A DNA stretch of 64,000 bases from Methylobacterium terrae (GTDB lineage Bacteria > Pseudomonadota > Alphaproteobacteria > Rhizobiales > Beijerinckiaceae). This document shows positions 45,572 through 54,787 of the stretch, piece after piece. Position 1 is the stretch's first letter, and every line of letters starts with the position of its first letter. The position numbers were made by a program, and so were the translations under genes. The stretch spans positions 5,398,001 to 5,462,000 of the forward strand of contig NZ_CP029553.1 in NCBI RefSeq assembly GCF_003173755.1, given 5' to 3'. The notes under the pieces are model-generated. The model made no database searches, was not told the DNA's origin, and was given only the letters and a program-made list of their open reading frames with translations.

Positions 45572-46987
45572 TCAATCCCGGTGCATCACCCGCGGCTCGG
45601 CCAGGAGTGGCCAGGGACGGGCCGCCTCGAAGGCGCGCGAGGCGGCGAGCACCCGCGCATCCGCTCCCATCGGGCCGACGATCTGCAGGCCGACCGGCAG
45701 GCCGCTCCCGGTCAGCCCGCAGGGCACGCTCGCGGCGGGCTGGCCGGTGAGGTTGAAGGGATAGGAGAACGGCGTCCAGTTGAGCCAGTCGTCGCCGTAG
45801 CCCCCGTCCGGCGGGGTCAGGTTGCCGACCGCGAAGGACGGTATGGCGAGCGAGGGGGTGAGGAGCAGGTCGTAGGTCCGGTGGAAGCGCGCCATGGTGG
45901 TGAACAGCGCGCCCCGCGCGTTGAGGGCGGCGACGAAGTCCGGCGCCGCGATCGCGCGCCCGCGCTCGGCGGCTTCCCGCAGGGCCGGCTCGACGAGGCC
46001 GCGCCGCTCCTCCGGGATCCCCCGCAGCACGCACCAGGCGCCGACGAGCCAGATGCCGTTCAGGATGTCGACCGGGTCGGCGAAGCCCGGATCGGCCTCC
46101 TCGACGATCGCGCCGAGATCCGCGAAGGCTCTCGCCGCCGCCTCGGTCAGGCGGGCCACCTCGGGATCGACCGAGGCGGCGAAGCCGAGGCGCGGGCTCC
46201 AGGCGACGCGCAGGCCCCGCACCCCGTCCTCGAGGCCGGCCGCGTAGTCCGGCGGCTCAGCGAGGGAGGCGGCCATGTCGCGGGGATCGGGCCGGGCGAT
46301 GGCCTGCATCATCAGGGCGGAATCGCGCACGGCCCGGGTCATCGGCCCGAGATGCGCCACTGGCCCGAAGGGCGAGGGCGGGAAGGCCGGCACCCGGCCG
46401 AAGCTGGGCTTCAGCCCGTAGACGCCGCAGAAGGCAGCCGGGATGCGGATCGAGCCCGCCCCGTCGGTGCCGATATGGAGAAGGCCGAGGTTGAGCGCCG
46501 CCGCGGCCGCCGCCCCGGCCGAGGAGCCGCCGGTGGTGGTGCGCGTGTCCCACGGGTTGCGGGTGGCCCCCGTGTGGGTCGAGTCGCCGAGGCCCTTCCA
46601 GCCGAATTCCGGCATCGTGGTCTTGGCGAGCGGGATGGCGCCGGCCTCGAGGAGGCGGTCGACGATGGGGGCGTTCTCGGCCGCCGGCGCGTCGGAGGTG
46701 GTGAGCGAGCCGCGGCGCATCGGCCGGCCGGCCCAGGCGATGTTGTCCTTGATCGTGAAGGTGACGCCGTCGAGGGGCCCGCGGGGCTCTCCCTTGGCCC
46801 AGCGGGCCTCGGAGGCCGCGGCGGCCTCCATCGCCCCGTCGCGGTCGACGAGCACGAAGGCGTCGAGGTCCGGGCCGTAGCGGTCGATGCGGGCGAGCGC
46901 ATCCGCCACCACCTCGCGCGGGGAGAGGCTGCGGTCGCGGTAGGCCTGGAGCGTCGCGGTGCCGTCGAGGTCGCGGATCTCGGTCAT
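45572..46987 (-). CDS. Amidase-signature family enzyme
   Basis: 471 residues. The catalytic Lys80 is in FTIKDN, the cis-Ser is Ser155 in GGSSAG, and the nucleophile is Ser179 in GTDGAGSIRIPAA; together these form the Ser-cisSer-Lys triad. PSFGRVPAF and a C-terminal ASVPCGLTGSGLPVGLQIVG are typical. It hydrolyses an amide bond, substrate unknown. It is not GatA: there are no gatB or gatC neighbours and residues differ. It may be co-transcribed with the carotenoid genes to its right, but the 53 nt gap and a small duplication there leave this open. Confidence 0.87.
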   Translation of the reverse strand: MTEIRDLDGTATLQAYRDRSLSPREVVADALARIDRYGPDLDAFVLVDRDGAMEAAAASEARWAKGEPRGPLDGVTFTIKDNIAWAGRPMRRGSLTTSDAPAAENAPIVDRLLEAGAIPLAKTTMPEFGWKGLGDSTHTGATRNPWDTRTTTGGSSAGAAAAAALNLGLLHIGTDGAGSIRIPAAFCGVYGLKPSFGRVPAFPPSPFGPVAHLGPMTRAVRDSALMMQAIARPDPRDMAASLAEPPDYAAGLEDGVRGLRVAWSPRLGFAASVDPEVARLTEAAARAFADLGAIVEEADPGFADPVDILNGIWLVGAWCVLRGIPEERRGLVEPALREAAERGRAIAAPDFVAALNARGALFTTMARFHRTYDLLLTPSLAIPSFAVGNLTPPDGGYGDDWLNWTPFSYPFNLTGQPAASVPCGLTGSGLPVGLQIVGPMGADARVLAASRAFEAARPWPLLAEPRVMHRD

Positions 46988-47020
46988 GCTGTCCCTCTCG
47001 TGAGCGTCAGGCCGCCTGAT

Positions 47021-47054
47021 GATTCACCCGGCCTGGCGATTCACCCCGCCTGGT
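47021..47054. repeat. 17-nt tandem duplication at the end of the glycosyltransferase gene
   Basis: GATTCACCCGGCCTGGC is followed by GATTCACCCCGCCTGGT (15 of 17 identical). The second unit contains the stop of the minus-strand glycosyltransferase; the first unit lies just after it. Confidence 0.6.
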
Positions 47055-48159
47055 AACTGCGCCCCTTCCAGGTGGCGACCCCGGCCCGGGCCGGGCGCAG
47101 GAGCGCGTTCCATTGCAAGGCCAGCGCCAGGGCCACGGTGAGGGGATGGAGCGGGATCGTCCAGGGGTCTTCGCGGGTGAACAGCGTGATCGCCGCCCGC
47201 GTGACGAGGGAGACGGCGAGGGCGGCCCCCGCCAGCGGCAGGCTGCCGGCCCCGAGGAGGGCGGCGAGAACCAGGAGCAGCGGCAGCACGTGGCCGCCGC
47301 CGAGCAGCAGGGTCCAGACCGGCAGGGCGCGGGGCGTCGCGAGGCCCTCGTGGGCGTTCTTCGAGAAGCCGGCCCAGGCCTGGGCAAAATCCGCGTACAT
47401 CCGGCAGGTCGCGAGGTCGCTCGCGGCCACGAGGTCGGTGGTGAGGCCGGCGCGGCGAAACACCCGGGGCAGGCGCACGCCGTCGTGCAGGCTCCCGCGG
47501 ATCGCCGCGTGGCCGCCGACCCGGCGATAGGCGTCCGCCTGCACCAGAACCAGCTGGCCGCACGCCGCCCCGAGGGCGGGATCGCGCAAGCGGCGCATCA
47601 GCGGGATCGGCAGGTAGCCGAGCAGCAGGAAGTTGATCATCGGCACGGTCAGGCGCTCGCCGACGCTGCCGGTGACCTGGCGGGGCACGCCGCTGACGAG
47701 CGCCGCGCCCGCCGCCTCGGCAGCGGCCACCAGGGACGCGGCGCCGTCGGGCGCGAGGCGCACGTCGGCGTCGATGAACAGCAGGTGGCGCCCGGTCGCT
47801 TCCTCCGCGAGGACGTGGCAGGCGTGGTTCTTGCCGGTCCAGCCCGGCGGCAGGGGCGGCACCGGGATCAGGCGCAGGCGGGGATCGCCGGCCGCCGCCT
47901 GCGCGACGATCGCCGCCGTCCCGTCGGTCGAGTGGTCGTCGGCGACGATCACCTCGATCGGGATTCCGGTGCTGGCGAGCGCCGCCGCCAGGGTCGGGCC
48001 GATGTTGCCGGCCTCGTTGCGGGCCGGGATCAGGATCGAGACCAGGCCGTCGGGTGCGGGCAGACCGGGCCGGGACTTGCGCAGGGCCAGCAGGTTGGCG
48101 AGGGCGAGGGCTGCCGGCAGCAGCGCCAGGGCGAGGGCGAGGATCGCCAGGACGGTCAC
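47041..48159 (-). CDS. GT2 glycosyltransferase, carotenoid-type (CrtQ-like) or HpnB-like
   Basis: 372 residues from GTG overlapping the upstream stop (GTGA). One N-terminal membrane helix, a GT-A domain (SILIPARNEAGNIG, VADDHSTDG, FIDADVR, then DGVRLPRVFRRAG) and C-terminal membrane helices from about residue 280. In staphyloxanthin synthesis CrtQ glucosylates the carotenoid before acylation; the neighbouring acyltransferase and desaturase make the same role likely here. The hopanoid-associated HpnB has a similar layout and is the main alternative. Confidence 0.72.
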   Translation of the reverse strand: MTVLAILALALALLPAALALANLLALRKSRPGLPAPDGLVSILIPARNEAGNIGPTLAAALASTGIPIEVIVADDHSTDGTAAIVAQAAAGDPRLRLIPVPPLPPGWTGKNHACHVLAEEATGRHLLFIDADVRLAPDGAASLVAAAEAAGAALVSGVPRQVTGSVGERLTVPMINFLLLGYLPIPLMRRLRDPALGAACGQLVLVQADAYRRVGGHAAIRGSLHDGVRLPRVFRRAGLTTDLVAASDLATCRMYADFAQAWAGFSKNAHEGLATPRALPVWTLLLGGGHVLPLLLVLAALLGAGSLPLAGAALAVSLVTRAAITLFTREDPWTIPLHPLTVALALALQWNALLRPARAGVATWKGRSYQAG

Positions 48160-49001
48160 GGCGCCCGGCCCTCGCGGTGGCCTGCCACGAAGCGGCGCCC
48201 GGCGAGGGCCGCGCCCAGCCGGTGCCAGGCGTCGTAGACGCCGCCGACGCCGCGCCGCCCGTCGAGCAGGGAGGTGAAGCGGGCGGGATCGCGGCTGCGC
48301 ACGTCGGCGCCGAGGCGGTCGAGGGTGGCGGTCAGGTCGGCCTCCAGGCGGGCGAGGCGGTCCGGGCGGGGCAGGGCGAGGAGATCGCGGCCGGGAATTC
48401 CCGGCCCGAAGGCGGCGCAGGCCTCCGCCCCGCGCTCCTCCCAGAAAGCGTAGTCGAGGGCGAGCGGCACGAACAGGGCGTCGGGCGCGAGCTCGGCCAG
48501 GCGCGCGACGCCGGGGCGCAGCCCCAAGGGCCGCTCGCGCACGTCGCTGAAGCGGCCTTGCGCGGTGATCCACATCACCCGGCCCGGCCGGTCGAGGATC
48601 TTGCGCGAGGCGGCCATGAACGACGCCGCGCCGCGGGCCGAGTCGAGGTCGACCCCGAAGGCGCCCATGCGGGAAAAGATGCGGTAGCGGGCGAGCATCG
48701 CGGCGTCGAACGGCGCGTAGCTCTCGTCGTCGGGGAAGAAGCGCTGGGCGAGCAGGATGATCAGCGCCGCGTCCCACCAGGCCGGGTGGTTGGAATAGAC
48801 CACCACCGGGCCGGCATCGGGCGAGGCCGGGGGCTGGCCCCATTGCACCAGCCGGACGGCGTTGAGGTGGCGCCTCACGTAGCGGGCGAAGTACACGCCC
48901 ATGAAGCGCCAGATCAGGGGGGAGCGGGCCGCGACCGGATCCGGCGGCAGGCCCCCCCGGGAGGGCGAGACCCGCCGGGAGGGCGGGACCCGCCCGCTCA
49001 C
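48156..49001 (-). CDS. PlsC-type acyltransferase in carotenoid cluster
   Basis: 281 residues from GTG overlapping the desaturase stop (GTGA). The acyltransferase motif is NHPAWWD at residues 71-77 (H-x4-D), with MWITAQGRFSDVRERP as the second conserved block. No clear transmembrane helix, but peripheral membrane binding is expected. In carotenoid clusters such enzymes esterify a sugar on a glycosylated carotenoid with a fatty acid. Lysophosphatidate acylation is the alternative; the strict coupling to the desaturase and glycosyltransferase favours carotenoid work. Confidence 0.78.
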   Translation of the reverse strand: MSGRVPPSRRVSPSRGGLPPDPVAARSPLIWRFMGVYFARYVRRHLNAVRLVQWGQPPASPDAGPVVVYSNHPAWWDAALIILLAQRFFPDDESYAPFDAAMLARYRIFSRMGAFGVDLDSARGAASFMAASRKILDRPGRVMWITAQGRFSDVRERPLGLRPGVARLAELAPDALFVPLALDYAFWEERGAEACAAFGPGIPGRDLLALPRPDRLARLEADLTATLDRLGADVRSRDPARFTSLLDGRRGVGGVYDAWHRLGAALAGRRFVAGHREGRAP

Positions 49002-50530
49002 GAGGCCGCCTTCAGGTCCTCGGCGGTGCCGCGGGCATCCTGGTCGAGGGCGTCGGCGGCGATCCAGCCCGACATCATCACCATCGGCATGCCCGGCCCC
49101 GGATGGGCGGCGCCGCCGGCGAGGTAGAGGCCGCGCACCTCCCGCGAGCGGTTGCCGGGCTTGAACGCCCCCATGATCCGGCCGTGGGAGGCCAGGCCGT
49201 AGATCGCGCCGTTCAGCACCTTGTAGCGCGAATGGATGTCGGCCGGGGTCAGGTGGCGCTCGACGACGATGCGCTCCTCGATGTCCGGCATCCCGGCGGT
49301 GCGCTTGAGCTTGTCGAGGATCTTCTGGCGGTAGGCCGGGAACATCTGCGACCAGTCGTGGTGCGGGCGCAGGTAGGGCGTGTGGACCAGCACGTAGAGC
49401 GCCTCGCCGCCCTCGGGCGCCACCGACGGGTCGGTGCTGCTGGGTGCCGCGAGATAGGCGGTCGGGTCCGGCGCCGGCTCGCCCTTGCGGTAGATCGCGT
49501 CGAACTCCTCCTCGGGGTCGCGCGAGAACACGAAGTCGTGGTGGGCGAGGTGGTCGTAGCGCTTGTTCAAGCCGAGATACAGCACCACGCCCGAGCAGGC
49601 CGGCTCGAAGCTGCGCTTCTCGTACGTGCGCCCGACCTCGCCGCCGACGAGCTCGCGGTAGGTGCGCACCGCGTCCATGTTGGAGATGACCTTGTCGTAA
49701 GGCACGACCGTCCCGCCGACCCGCACGCCCTTGACGGCGCCGTTCTCGATCGCGACGCCTTCGACCTCGCTGTCGGCCTTCAGCGTCGCGCCGAGATCGC
49801 CGGCGAGCTTCATCAGCCCCTCGGCCACCGCCCTCGTGCCGCCCATCGGGTACCAGACCCCGTCGGCGGTCTGCATGTGGGCGATGGCGCAGAGCACCGC
49901 CGGCGCGCCGTAGGGCGAGGAACCGACATACTGCACGAAGTGGTCGAGCATCTGGGCGAGGCGGGCGTCGCGCACCTTGCCCCGGATGGTGCCGGCGACC
50001 GAGGCGTGCATGCGCAGCGAGAGCACGTCGCGCAGGGTGCCGGGATTGAGGTTGGCGCGGATGTCGATCGTGTCGAACAGGTCCTGGACCGGCTTCCAGA
50101 AGAAGAACTTCTCCGAGACGCCGTGCAGGTGCTCGGAGAGCGCGAGGAAGCGCTTGTAACCTTCGCCCGCCTTCTGGCCGGGGGCGAAGCGGTCCATCTC
50201 GGCCGCCATCGCCGAGACGTTCTCCATCAGGTCGATGCGGCTGCCGTCGTCGAAGAAGCAGCGCCATTGCGGGTCGAGGCGGCGCAGGTCCATGTAGTCG
50301 TGCACCGAGCGGCCGGACTCGGCGAAGATGCGCTCGAGGACGCGGGGCACCGTCAGGATGGTCGGCCCCATGTCGAAGCGGAATCCGCCCTCGCGCAGCA
50401 CCGCGGCCTTGCCGCCGATCCAGGCGTTCTTGTCGTAGAGGGTGACGTCGTGCCCGCGCGAGGCGGCCACGCAGGCCGCCGCCAGCCCGCCCAACCCGCC
50501 GCCGACCACCGCGACCGAGGTCCCCGCCAT
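48998..50530 (-). CDS. CrtI/CrtN-type carotenoid desaturase
   Basis: 510 residues. N-terminal FAD motif GGGLGG at residues 10-15 followed by LYDKNAWIGGKAAVL; C-terminal GLYLAGGAAHPGPGMPMVMMSG is the conserved CrtI-family end. It would introduce conjugated double bonds into phytoene (C40) or into a C30 precursor such as squalene or diapophytoene. First gene of an overlapping set desaturase-acyltransferase-glycosyltransferase. No phytoene synthase (CrtB) is in the window, whereas HpnCDE make squalene, so a C30 substrate is plausible. CrtN versus CrtI cannot be decided by eye. Confidence 0.88.
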   Translation of the reverse strand: MAGTSVAVVGGGLGGLAAACVAASRGHDVTLYDKNAWIGGKAAVLREGGFRFDMGPTILTVPRVLERIFAESGRSVHDYMDLRRLDPQWRCFFDDGSRIDLMENVSAMAAEMDRFAPGQKAGEGYKRFLALSEHLHGVSEKFFFWKPVQDLFDTIDIRANLNPGTLRDVLSLRMHASVAGTIRGKVRDARLAQMLDHFVQYVGSSPYGAPAVLCAIAHMQTADGVWYPMGGTRAVAEGLMKLAGDLGATLKADSEVEGVAIENGAVKGVRVGGTVVPYDKVISNMDAVRTYRELVGGEVGRTYEKRSFEPACSGVVLYLGLNKRYDHLAHHDFVFSRDPEEEFDAIYRKGEPAPDPTAYLAAPSSTDPSVAPEGGEALYVLVHTPYLRPHHDWSQMFPAYRQKILDKLKRTAGMPDIEERIVVERHLTPADIHSRYKVLNGAIYGLASHGRIMGAFKPGNRSREVRGLYLAGGAAHPGPGMPMVMMSGWIAADALDQDARGTAEDLKAAS

Positions 50531-50721
50531 CACAGCCTCTCCCGAGCGGGCGTAAGCGCCCGTTCCGGACAAGCTAGGCTCGGGCCGAGACGGGTCAACG
50601 CGCAGGCAACGGCACACGTTGCCGCGCCGGAGGCATGCCGGAGGGTCAGGAAACCGGCCCCGGCTCCGGCAGGTTGAACCGGCAGAAGGCGGCGGCACCG
50701 CCGCACCGGAGACACGCCACC

Positions 50722-51015
50722 ATGAAGACGACACTCGCCCTCGTCGGCCTCCTCGGCCTCGGCCTCGCCGGCCCGGCCTTCGCCCAGGAAGCCCTCGACA
50801 TCACCGTCAGCCCGCGCGCGACGCCGGTCGATCCGCTCGCGACCGGCAGCGTCCGGCCCCTGCGGCCGAACCCGAACGTCACGCCGAGCAACCCGATGGG
50901 CGTCGTCGGCTTCGACGGCCCGCCCGGCGGGACCACCAGCGTGATCGGCGACGACGAGCCCCTGGCCCCCGGCTCGCCCGCAGCGACCCCGGACGCGCCC
51001 TTCGCGCGGCCGTAA
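50722..51015 (+). CDS. Small secreted Pro-rich protein
   Basis: 97 residues. Signal peptide [21 protein letters not shown] (cleavage after residue 21). The mature part is rich in Pro, Thr, Asp and Gly and looks disordered, with [20 protein letters not shown] in the middle. No Cys, no known domain. CGGAGACACG lies before ATG. Exported protein of unknown function. Confidence 0.65.
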   Translation: MKTTLALVGLLGLGLAGPAFAQEALDITVSPRATPVDPLATGSVRPLRPNPNVTPSNPMGVVGFDGPPGGTTSVIGDDEPLAPGSPAATPDAPFARP

Positions 51016-51220
51016 GAGGCCTTCGCCGCGACGTTTTCGCCGCGATCCGGTTGACTTTTCGGCCCCTCGCCGGGTAAGTCACGCGCCTCCGCACGGGCGG
51101 TGCTCCGCATCGCCCGGCGTCGGCGTTCGTCCTGGACCTTCTTCGTCCCGGGCATTCGCCGCGAGCCCGCTTTCCCATCCGCGCCCGGGCGTTCCGGCGC
51201 ACCGACGTGAGACCAGACCG

Positions 51221-51346
51221 ATGAAGATCCGCAACTCGCTGAAGTCGCTCCGCGGCCGGCACCGTGACAACCAGCTCGTGCGCCGCAAGGGCCGGGTCTA
51301 CGTCATCAACAAGACCCAGAAGCGCTACAAGGCCCGCCAGGGCTGA
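51221..51346 (+). CDS. rpmJ: 50S ribosomal protein L36 (zinc-free type)
   Basis: 41 residues, [19 protein letters not shown] at the N-terminus and [12 protein letters not shown] at the end, the alphaproteobacterial form of bL36. The Cys-x2-Cys...Cys...His zinc site of the other bL36 type is missing, as usual for this form (also called YkgO type). It is a component of the large subunit. Shorter than most gene-calling limits. The gene stands alone, as often in alphaproteobacteria. Confidence 0.95.
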   Translation: MKIRNSLKSLRGRHRDNQLVRRKGRVYVINKTQKRYKARQG

Positions 51347-51428
51347 AGCACGCGGATGGCGCGCCGCGGGGCGAACCGCGGCAAGCCATCGCGTTGACGG
51401 GACCGCGCCGGCGCCGGACAGTGCCGGC

Positions 51429-52046
51429 ATGCGCCGTCTCCCTCTTCCGATCTGCATGATGGCCGGCCTCCTCGGAGCGCCGGCTTTCGTCGTTTCGGCG
51501 ATCCTTCCCGTGGTCGCGGCACCGGATGCGCCTCGCAAGGATGCTCCGAAGGAGACGCCGCGCGCGCCCGTCACCCTCGACGACCTCTACGCCCGGCTCA
51601 AAGGCGCCAAGGACGATGCCGAGGCCCGCGGCGTCGCCCAGCTGATCGAGCGCCGCCTCGACCGGTCGGGCAGCGACACCGTCGACCTGCTGGCGAGCCG
51701 CGCCGCGGAGGCGATGCAGGCCAAGGACTATCCGCTGGCCGTCGAGCTCCTCGACCGGGTGACGGTGCTGGAGCCGGGCTGGGCCGAGGGCTGGAGCCGG
51801 CGCGCCACCGCCTTCTACCTGCTCGAGGACCAGGCGAGCGCGCTCGCCGACCTGCACAAGACGCTGACCCTGGAGCCGCGCCACTTCGAGGCCTGGGCGG
51901 CGCTCGCGCACATCTACATGGCGAGCGACGACAAGGCCCGGGCGCTCGCCGCCTTCCGCCGCGCCGAGGCGATCTATCCCCGCATGGGCAAGGTGCACGA
52001 GGCGATCGAGCGCCTCGCCCCCGACGTCGACGGCCGCGACCTGTGA
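51429..52046 (+). CDS. Exported tetratricopeptide-repeat protein
   Basis: 205 residues with an N-terminal hydrophobic segment (ICMMAGLLGAPAFVVSAIL) acting as signal or anchor. Three TPR units follow: around residues 95-128 (AAEAMQAKDYPLAVELLDRV), 129-162 (ATAFYLLEDQASALADLHKT) and 163-196 (AHIYMASDDKARALAAFRRA). Such proteins are periplasmic scaffolds. Start 51429 chosen to place the signal at the N-terminus. Partner unknown. Confidence 0.8.
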   Translation: MRRLPLPICMMAGLLGAPAFVVSAILPVVAAPDAPRKDAPKETPRAPVTLDDLYARLKGAKDDAEARGVAQLIERRLDRSGSDTVDLLASRAAEAMQAKDYPLAVELLDRVTVLEPGWAEGWSRRATAFYLLEDQASALADLHKTLTLEPRHFEAWAALAHIYMASDDKARALAAFRRAEAIYPRMGKVHEAIERLAPDVDGRDL

Positions 52047-52091
52047 TCGCTCTCTCGCGGTCCGGTATCGCCTCGCCTGCCGCCCGGCCCG

Positions 52092-53120
52092 ATGCGCCGG
52101 CGTAGAGGACGGATTTCCCGCGTGCTGACCCTGATCGCCGGCCTCCTCGGCGGCGCCGTCGCGGCGCTCGTCGCCGCCTGCCTCCTCGCCACCTGGATCA
52201 TCACCCTGGTGGTCGAGGCGCGCTATCCCCCGGCCGGTCGGCGCGTGGCGGTCGAGGGCGGCCACCTCGCGGTGATCGAGGCCGGCCCGGGCGAGGGGGC
52301 ACCCAGCCGCGGCACGGTGGTGCTGCTGCACGGGGCGTCGGCCAACGCCATGGACCCGATGCTGGCGATCGGCCGGCGCCTCGCCGGCGACGGCTTCCGG
52401 GTGCTTTCCTTCGACCGGCCCGGCTTCGGCTACAGCGACCGCATCGCCCCGGACGCCGCCTCGCCGGCGGTGCAGGCGCGGCTGATCGGCGAGGCGCTGG
52501 CGGCGATGAAGGTCGGCCCGGCCCTGATCGTCGGCCATTCCTGGTCCGGCGCGCTCGCCACCGCGATCGCCCTCGATCACCCGGAGCGGGTCGCCGGCCT
52601 GGCGCTGCTCGCCCCCGTCAGCCATCCCTGGCCCGGCGGCGGGGTGGGGGGCTATGCCGGCTGGTACCGCTCGCTCCCTGGGCGGATCCTGCTCACGATC
52701 GCCACCTACACGGTCGCCGCGCCCCTCGGCTACACGTGGCTCGACCGCTTCGCCGAGGCGGTGTTCCGCCCGCAGGGGCTGCCCGCGGGCTACCTCGACG
52801 GTGCGCGGGTGCCGCTGGTGCTTCGCCCCTCGACCTTCGCCGCCAACCTGCGCGACCTCGACGGGCTCTACGGTTTCCTGCAGCGCCAGAGCCCGCGCTA
52901 CCGCGAGATCACCGCTCCCACGGTGATCGTCGCCGGCGACAGCGACCCGGTGGTGAAGACCGACGTGCACGCGAGGGCGCTCGCCCGCGAGGTGCCGGGC
53001 GCGAAGCTCGTGGTGGTGCCGGGCGTCGGCCACATGCTCCAGTACGTCGCCGCCGACACGGTGGTGGCGGAGATCGAGGCGCTGGCGGCGCGGGAGCGGG
53101 CGGGGGCGGGGGCGGAGTAG
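52092..53120 (+). CDS. Membrane-anchored alpha/beta hydrolase
   Basis: 342 residues. A hydrophobic N-terminal helix (about 10-42) anchors the protein. The hydrolase core has LLHGASANAMDP (oxyanion), nucleophile Ser150 in GHSWSG, acid Asp285 in AGDSDPVV and His314 in VGHMLQY. A lid domain occupies about residues 180-260. Substrate unknown: esterase, lipase or epoxide/haloalkane-type activities are all possible. It starts 45 nt after the TPR gene on the same strand and may be co-transcribed. Confidence 0.85.
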   Translation: MRRRRGRISRVLTLIAGLLGGAVAALVAACLLATWIITLVVEARYPPAGRRVAVEGGHLAVIEAGPGEGAPSRGTVVLLHGASANAMDPMLAIGRRLAGDGFRVLSFDRPGFGYSDRIAPDAASPAVQARLIGEALAAMKVGPALIVGHSWSGALATAIALDHPERVAGLALLAPVSHPWPGGGVGGYAGWYRSLPGRILLTIATYTVAAPLGYTWLDRFAEAVFRPQGLPAGYLDGARVPLVLRPSTFAANLRDLDGLYGFLQRQSPRYREITAPTVIVAGDSDPVVKTDVHARALAREVPGAKLVVVPGVGHMLQYVAADTVVAEIEALAARERAGAGAE

Positions 53121-53175
53121 AGATCGAACTCGGCCCGATCGCGCAACGGGCCGGCGGGGCGGACGGCACGAATGG

Positions 53176-53685
53176 TCAGGCGCTGAAGGTCCATACGTCC
53201 AGCGTCTGGCCCGCCCGCGACGTCGTTCCCGTCCGTCGACCCCCGAGCCTGGCCGCCACCCGCGCAGACCCGTCGTTGCGCGGGTCGATCTGCGCCAGGA
53301 TCGGCATGGTTCCGTGGGTCTCGCGGAACCATTGCAGGAACGCGCGACCGCCCTCGATCGCGTAACCCCGGCCCCATCCGCGCCGGGCCAGCGCATATAC
53401 GAGGAGCGGATCCGCGGGCCCGGGCGGGTGGAACAACCCGAGACGCCCGACGAACCCTTCGGCATCCGCCACACCCATCATGCCGTAACCGCGCTGCGCC
53501 CATTGACGCAGCGATCCGGCGACACGGGCGGTGATATCCGCCATCGACGGCGGATTGCCCTCGTGCATGAAGCGGCCGACCGCGTCGTCATGCGCGAGCG
53601 CGTGTAGGGCGGCATGATCCGCCTCGCCGAGGGGCCGCAGCGTCAGCCTGTATGTGCGGAGGGTCGGGATCGCAGTCATGTCCAT
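53176..53685 (-). CDS. GNAT-family N-acetyltransferase (RimJ/RimL-like)
   Basis: 169 residues. N-terminal TYRLTLRPLGEADHAALHAL is the usual RimJ/RimL start; the acetyl-CoA loop is RRGWGRGYAIEGGRAFLQWF, and the end (AQIDPRNDGSARVAARLG) corresponds to the NxxSxxxxxKxGF motif. It transfers acetyl groups to protein N-termini or small amines. Its start is 12 nt from the divergent start of the orphan protein gene, so promoters overlap the coding ends. Confidence 0.85.
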   Translation of the reverse strand: MDMTAIPTLRTYRLTLRPLGEADHAALHALAHDDAVGRFMHEGNPPSMADITARVAGSLRQWAQRGYGMMGVADAEGFVGRLGLFHPPGPADPLLVYALARRGWGRGYAIEGGRAFLQWFRETHGTMPILAQIDPRNDGSARVAARLGGRRTGTTSRAGQTLDVWTFSA

Positions 53686-53697
53686 CGGTCATCGAGG

Positions 53698-54330
53698 ATG
53701 CCTGAGCGCAGCTTCGCGCGAAAGTTCGGAGCGGGTGAGTTTGCGGATCTGATGCATGACGTCATCATCGGACTCATGGACAATGCCATCGCTACCACCG
53801 TCGCGCCGCTGATCGGCCTACCCTGCTGGCAGGTCGAGCGCGGGCAGGGCAGCATTCTCTCCTTCGAGTTCGGAGTTCCGCGCCTCTCCATCCGAGAGCC
53901 CTACGTTTCGAACTCATCGTCCGCCAGGTTGAGACAGTTGGCGGCGCGGCGGCTTGTCAGGCCGGTCGGCGAATGGAACCTCTTCATTTTCTGCTGCCAG
54001 TGGCGGGTCATGATCTCCGGGGAAGCTCTGGCGAATGACGGCAGTCCTCACGCGCAGATCGAGGCCGCTGCGCGTGTGATGGACGGGCAGAAGCTGACGG
54101 GGTTCACACTCGACACCGTCTCTGGCCAAACCGCGCTCTCGTTCGACCTCGGGGCGACCCTGACGATGTGGCCGCACGAAGCGAACGAGGAGGAGCAATG
54201 GTCACTGTATCGACCGGACAAGCGCGTCCTTACCTACCGGGCTGACGGTCTTGCCAGCCTCGCTGCCGACGATGCGAATTCGGAGTCGGAGGTCTGGCAG
54301 AGGGTCGCACGGAACGTCAGTGTTCCATAG
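53698..54330 (+). CDS. Conserved protein of unknown function
   Basis: About 210 residues. Beta-rich with GLPCWQVERGQGSILSFEFG, LSIREPYVSNS, WNLFIFCCQWRVMISGE, FTLDTVSGQTALSFDLGATL and EEQWSLYRPDKRVLTYRADG. Proteins with these blocks occur sporadically as conserved hypotheticals, as far as I recall, sometimes near toxin or immunity genes; no activity is known. Codon use is somewhat less GC-biased than the neighbours (for example GAATTCGGAG), hinting at horizontal transfer. Start 53698 has GAGG upstream; an ATG at 53614 is in frame. Confidence 0.6.
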   Translation: MPERSFARKFGAGEFADLMHDVIIGLMDNAIATTVAPLIGLPCWQVERGQGSILSFEFGVPRLSIREPYVSNSSSARLRQLAARRLVRPVGEWNLFIFCCQWRVMISGEALANDGSPHAQIEAAARVMDGQKLTGFTLDTVSGQTALSFDLGATLTMWPHEANEEEQWSLYRPDKRVLTYRADGLASLAADDANSESEVWQRVARNVSVP

Positions 54331-54338
54331 CTCCCACG

Positions 54339-54698
54339 TCAGGGCAGCGGCCTGAGCCGGCGGGTGAAGTCCGTCAGCTCGTCGATGTCCCAGCTGGTGC
54401 CGTTGTTCCAGAAAACCAGCAGATCGGCGTGGTTGAGGCGCACCCAGGCCCGGACCAGGTCGGCAGCCTGCCGGGACTGGACGGTGCCGATGAAATCGTC
54501 GCGGACCACCGGGTCGGGGCCGATCGAGACGATGACGCACGGCGCATTGCCCTCCGGCTTCTCGGCCTACCACTTGACCCGCGGGCCGTGAGCGCCGAGG
54601 CGCGACGAGACGAAGATCACCCCCGGAACATTGGTGTGTTTCCAGCCGAGATTGGTCATCTCGAAGTCCACGTCCTCGGCGAAATCGTCCGGGGGCAT
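54339..54698 (-). pseudogene. Small protein gene with an internal amber codon
   Basis: From MPPDDFAEDVDFEMTNLGWK the frame runs to GPRVKW, then meets TAG at 54567-54569. It continues in the same frame as AEKPEGNAPCVIVSIGPDP and LVRAWVRLNHADLLVFWNNG to TGA at 54339. The two parts form one sensible ~119-residue protein resembling small conserved hypotheticals of Methylobacterium. A single TGG or CAG to TAG change would explain it. A start at MTNLGWKH is possible. Probably a degraded accessory gene next to the orphan at 53698. Confidence 0.6.
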
Positions 54699-54787
54699 CC
54701 GGCTGGAATATCCCGGTTCCGCAGCAGGGTGGCTGACATCTCGGCCTCCGTCGTCGCAGCCGATCCAGGATAGCAGCAAACCAGCCC

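Noticed and set aside
54202-54573. Minus-strand frame of 123 codons
   Set aside because: A different frame from the amber-interrupted gene; Arg/His/Pro-rich and overlapping the end of the orphan protein gene.
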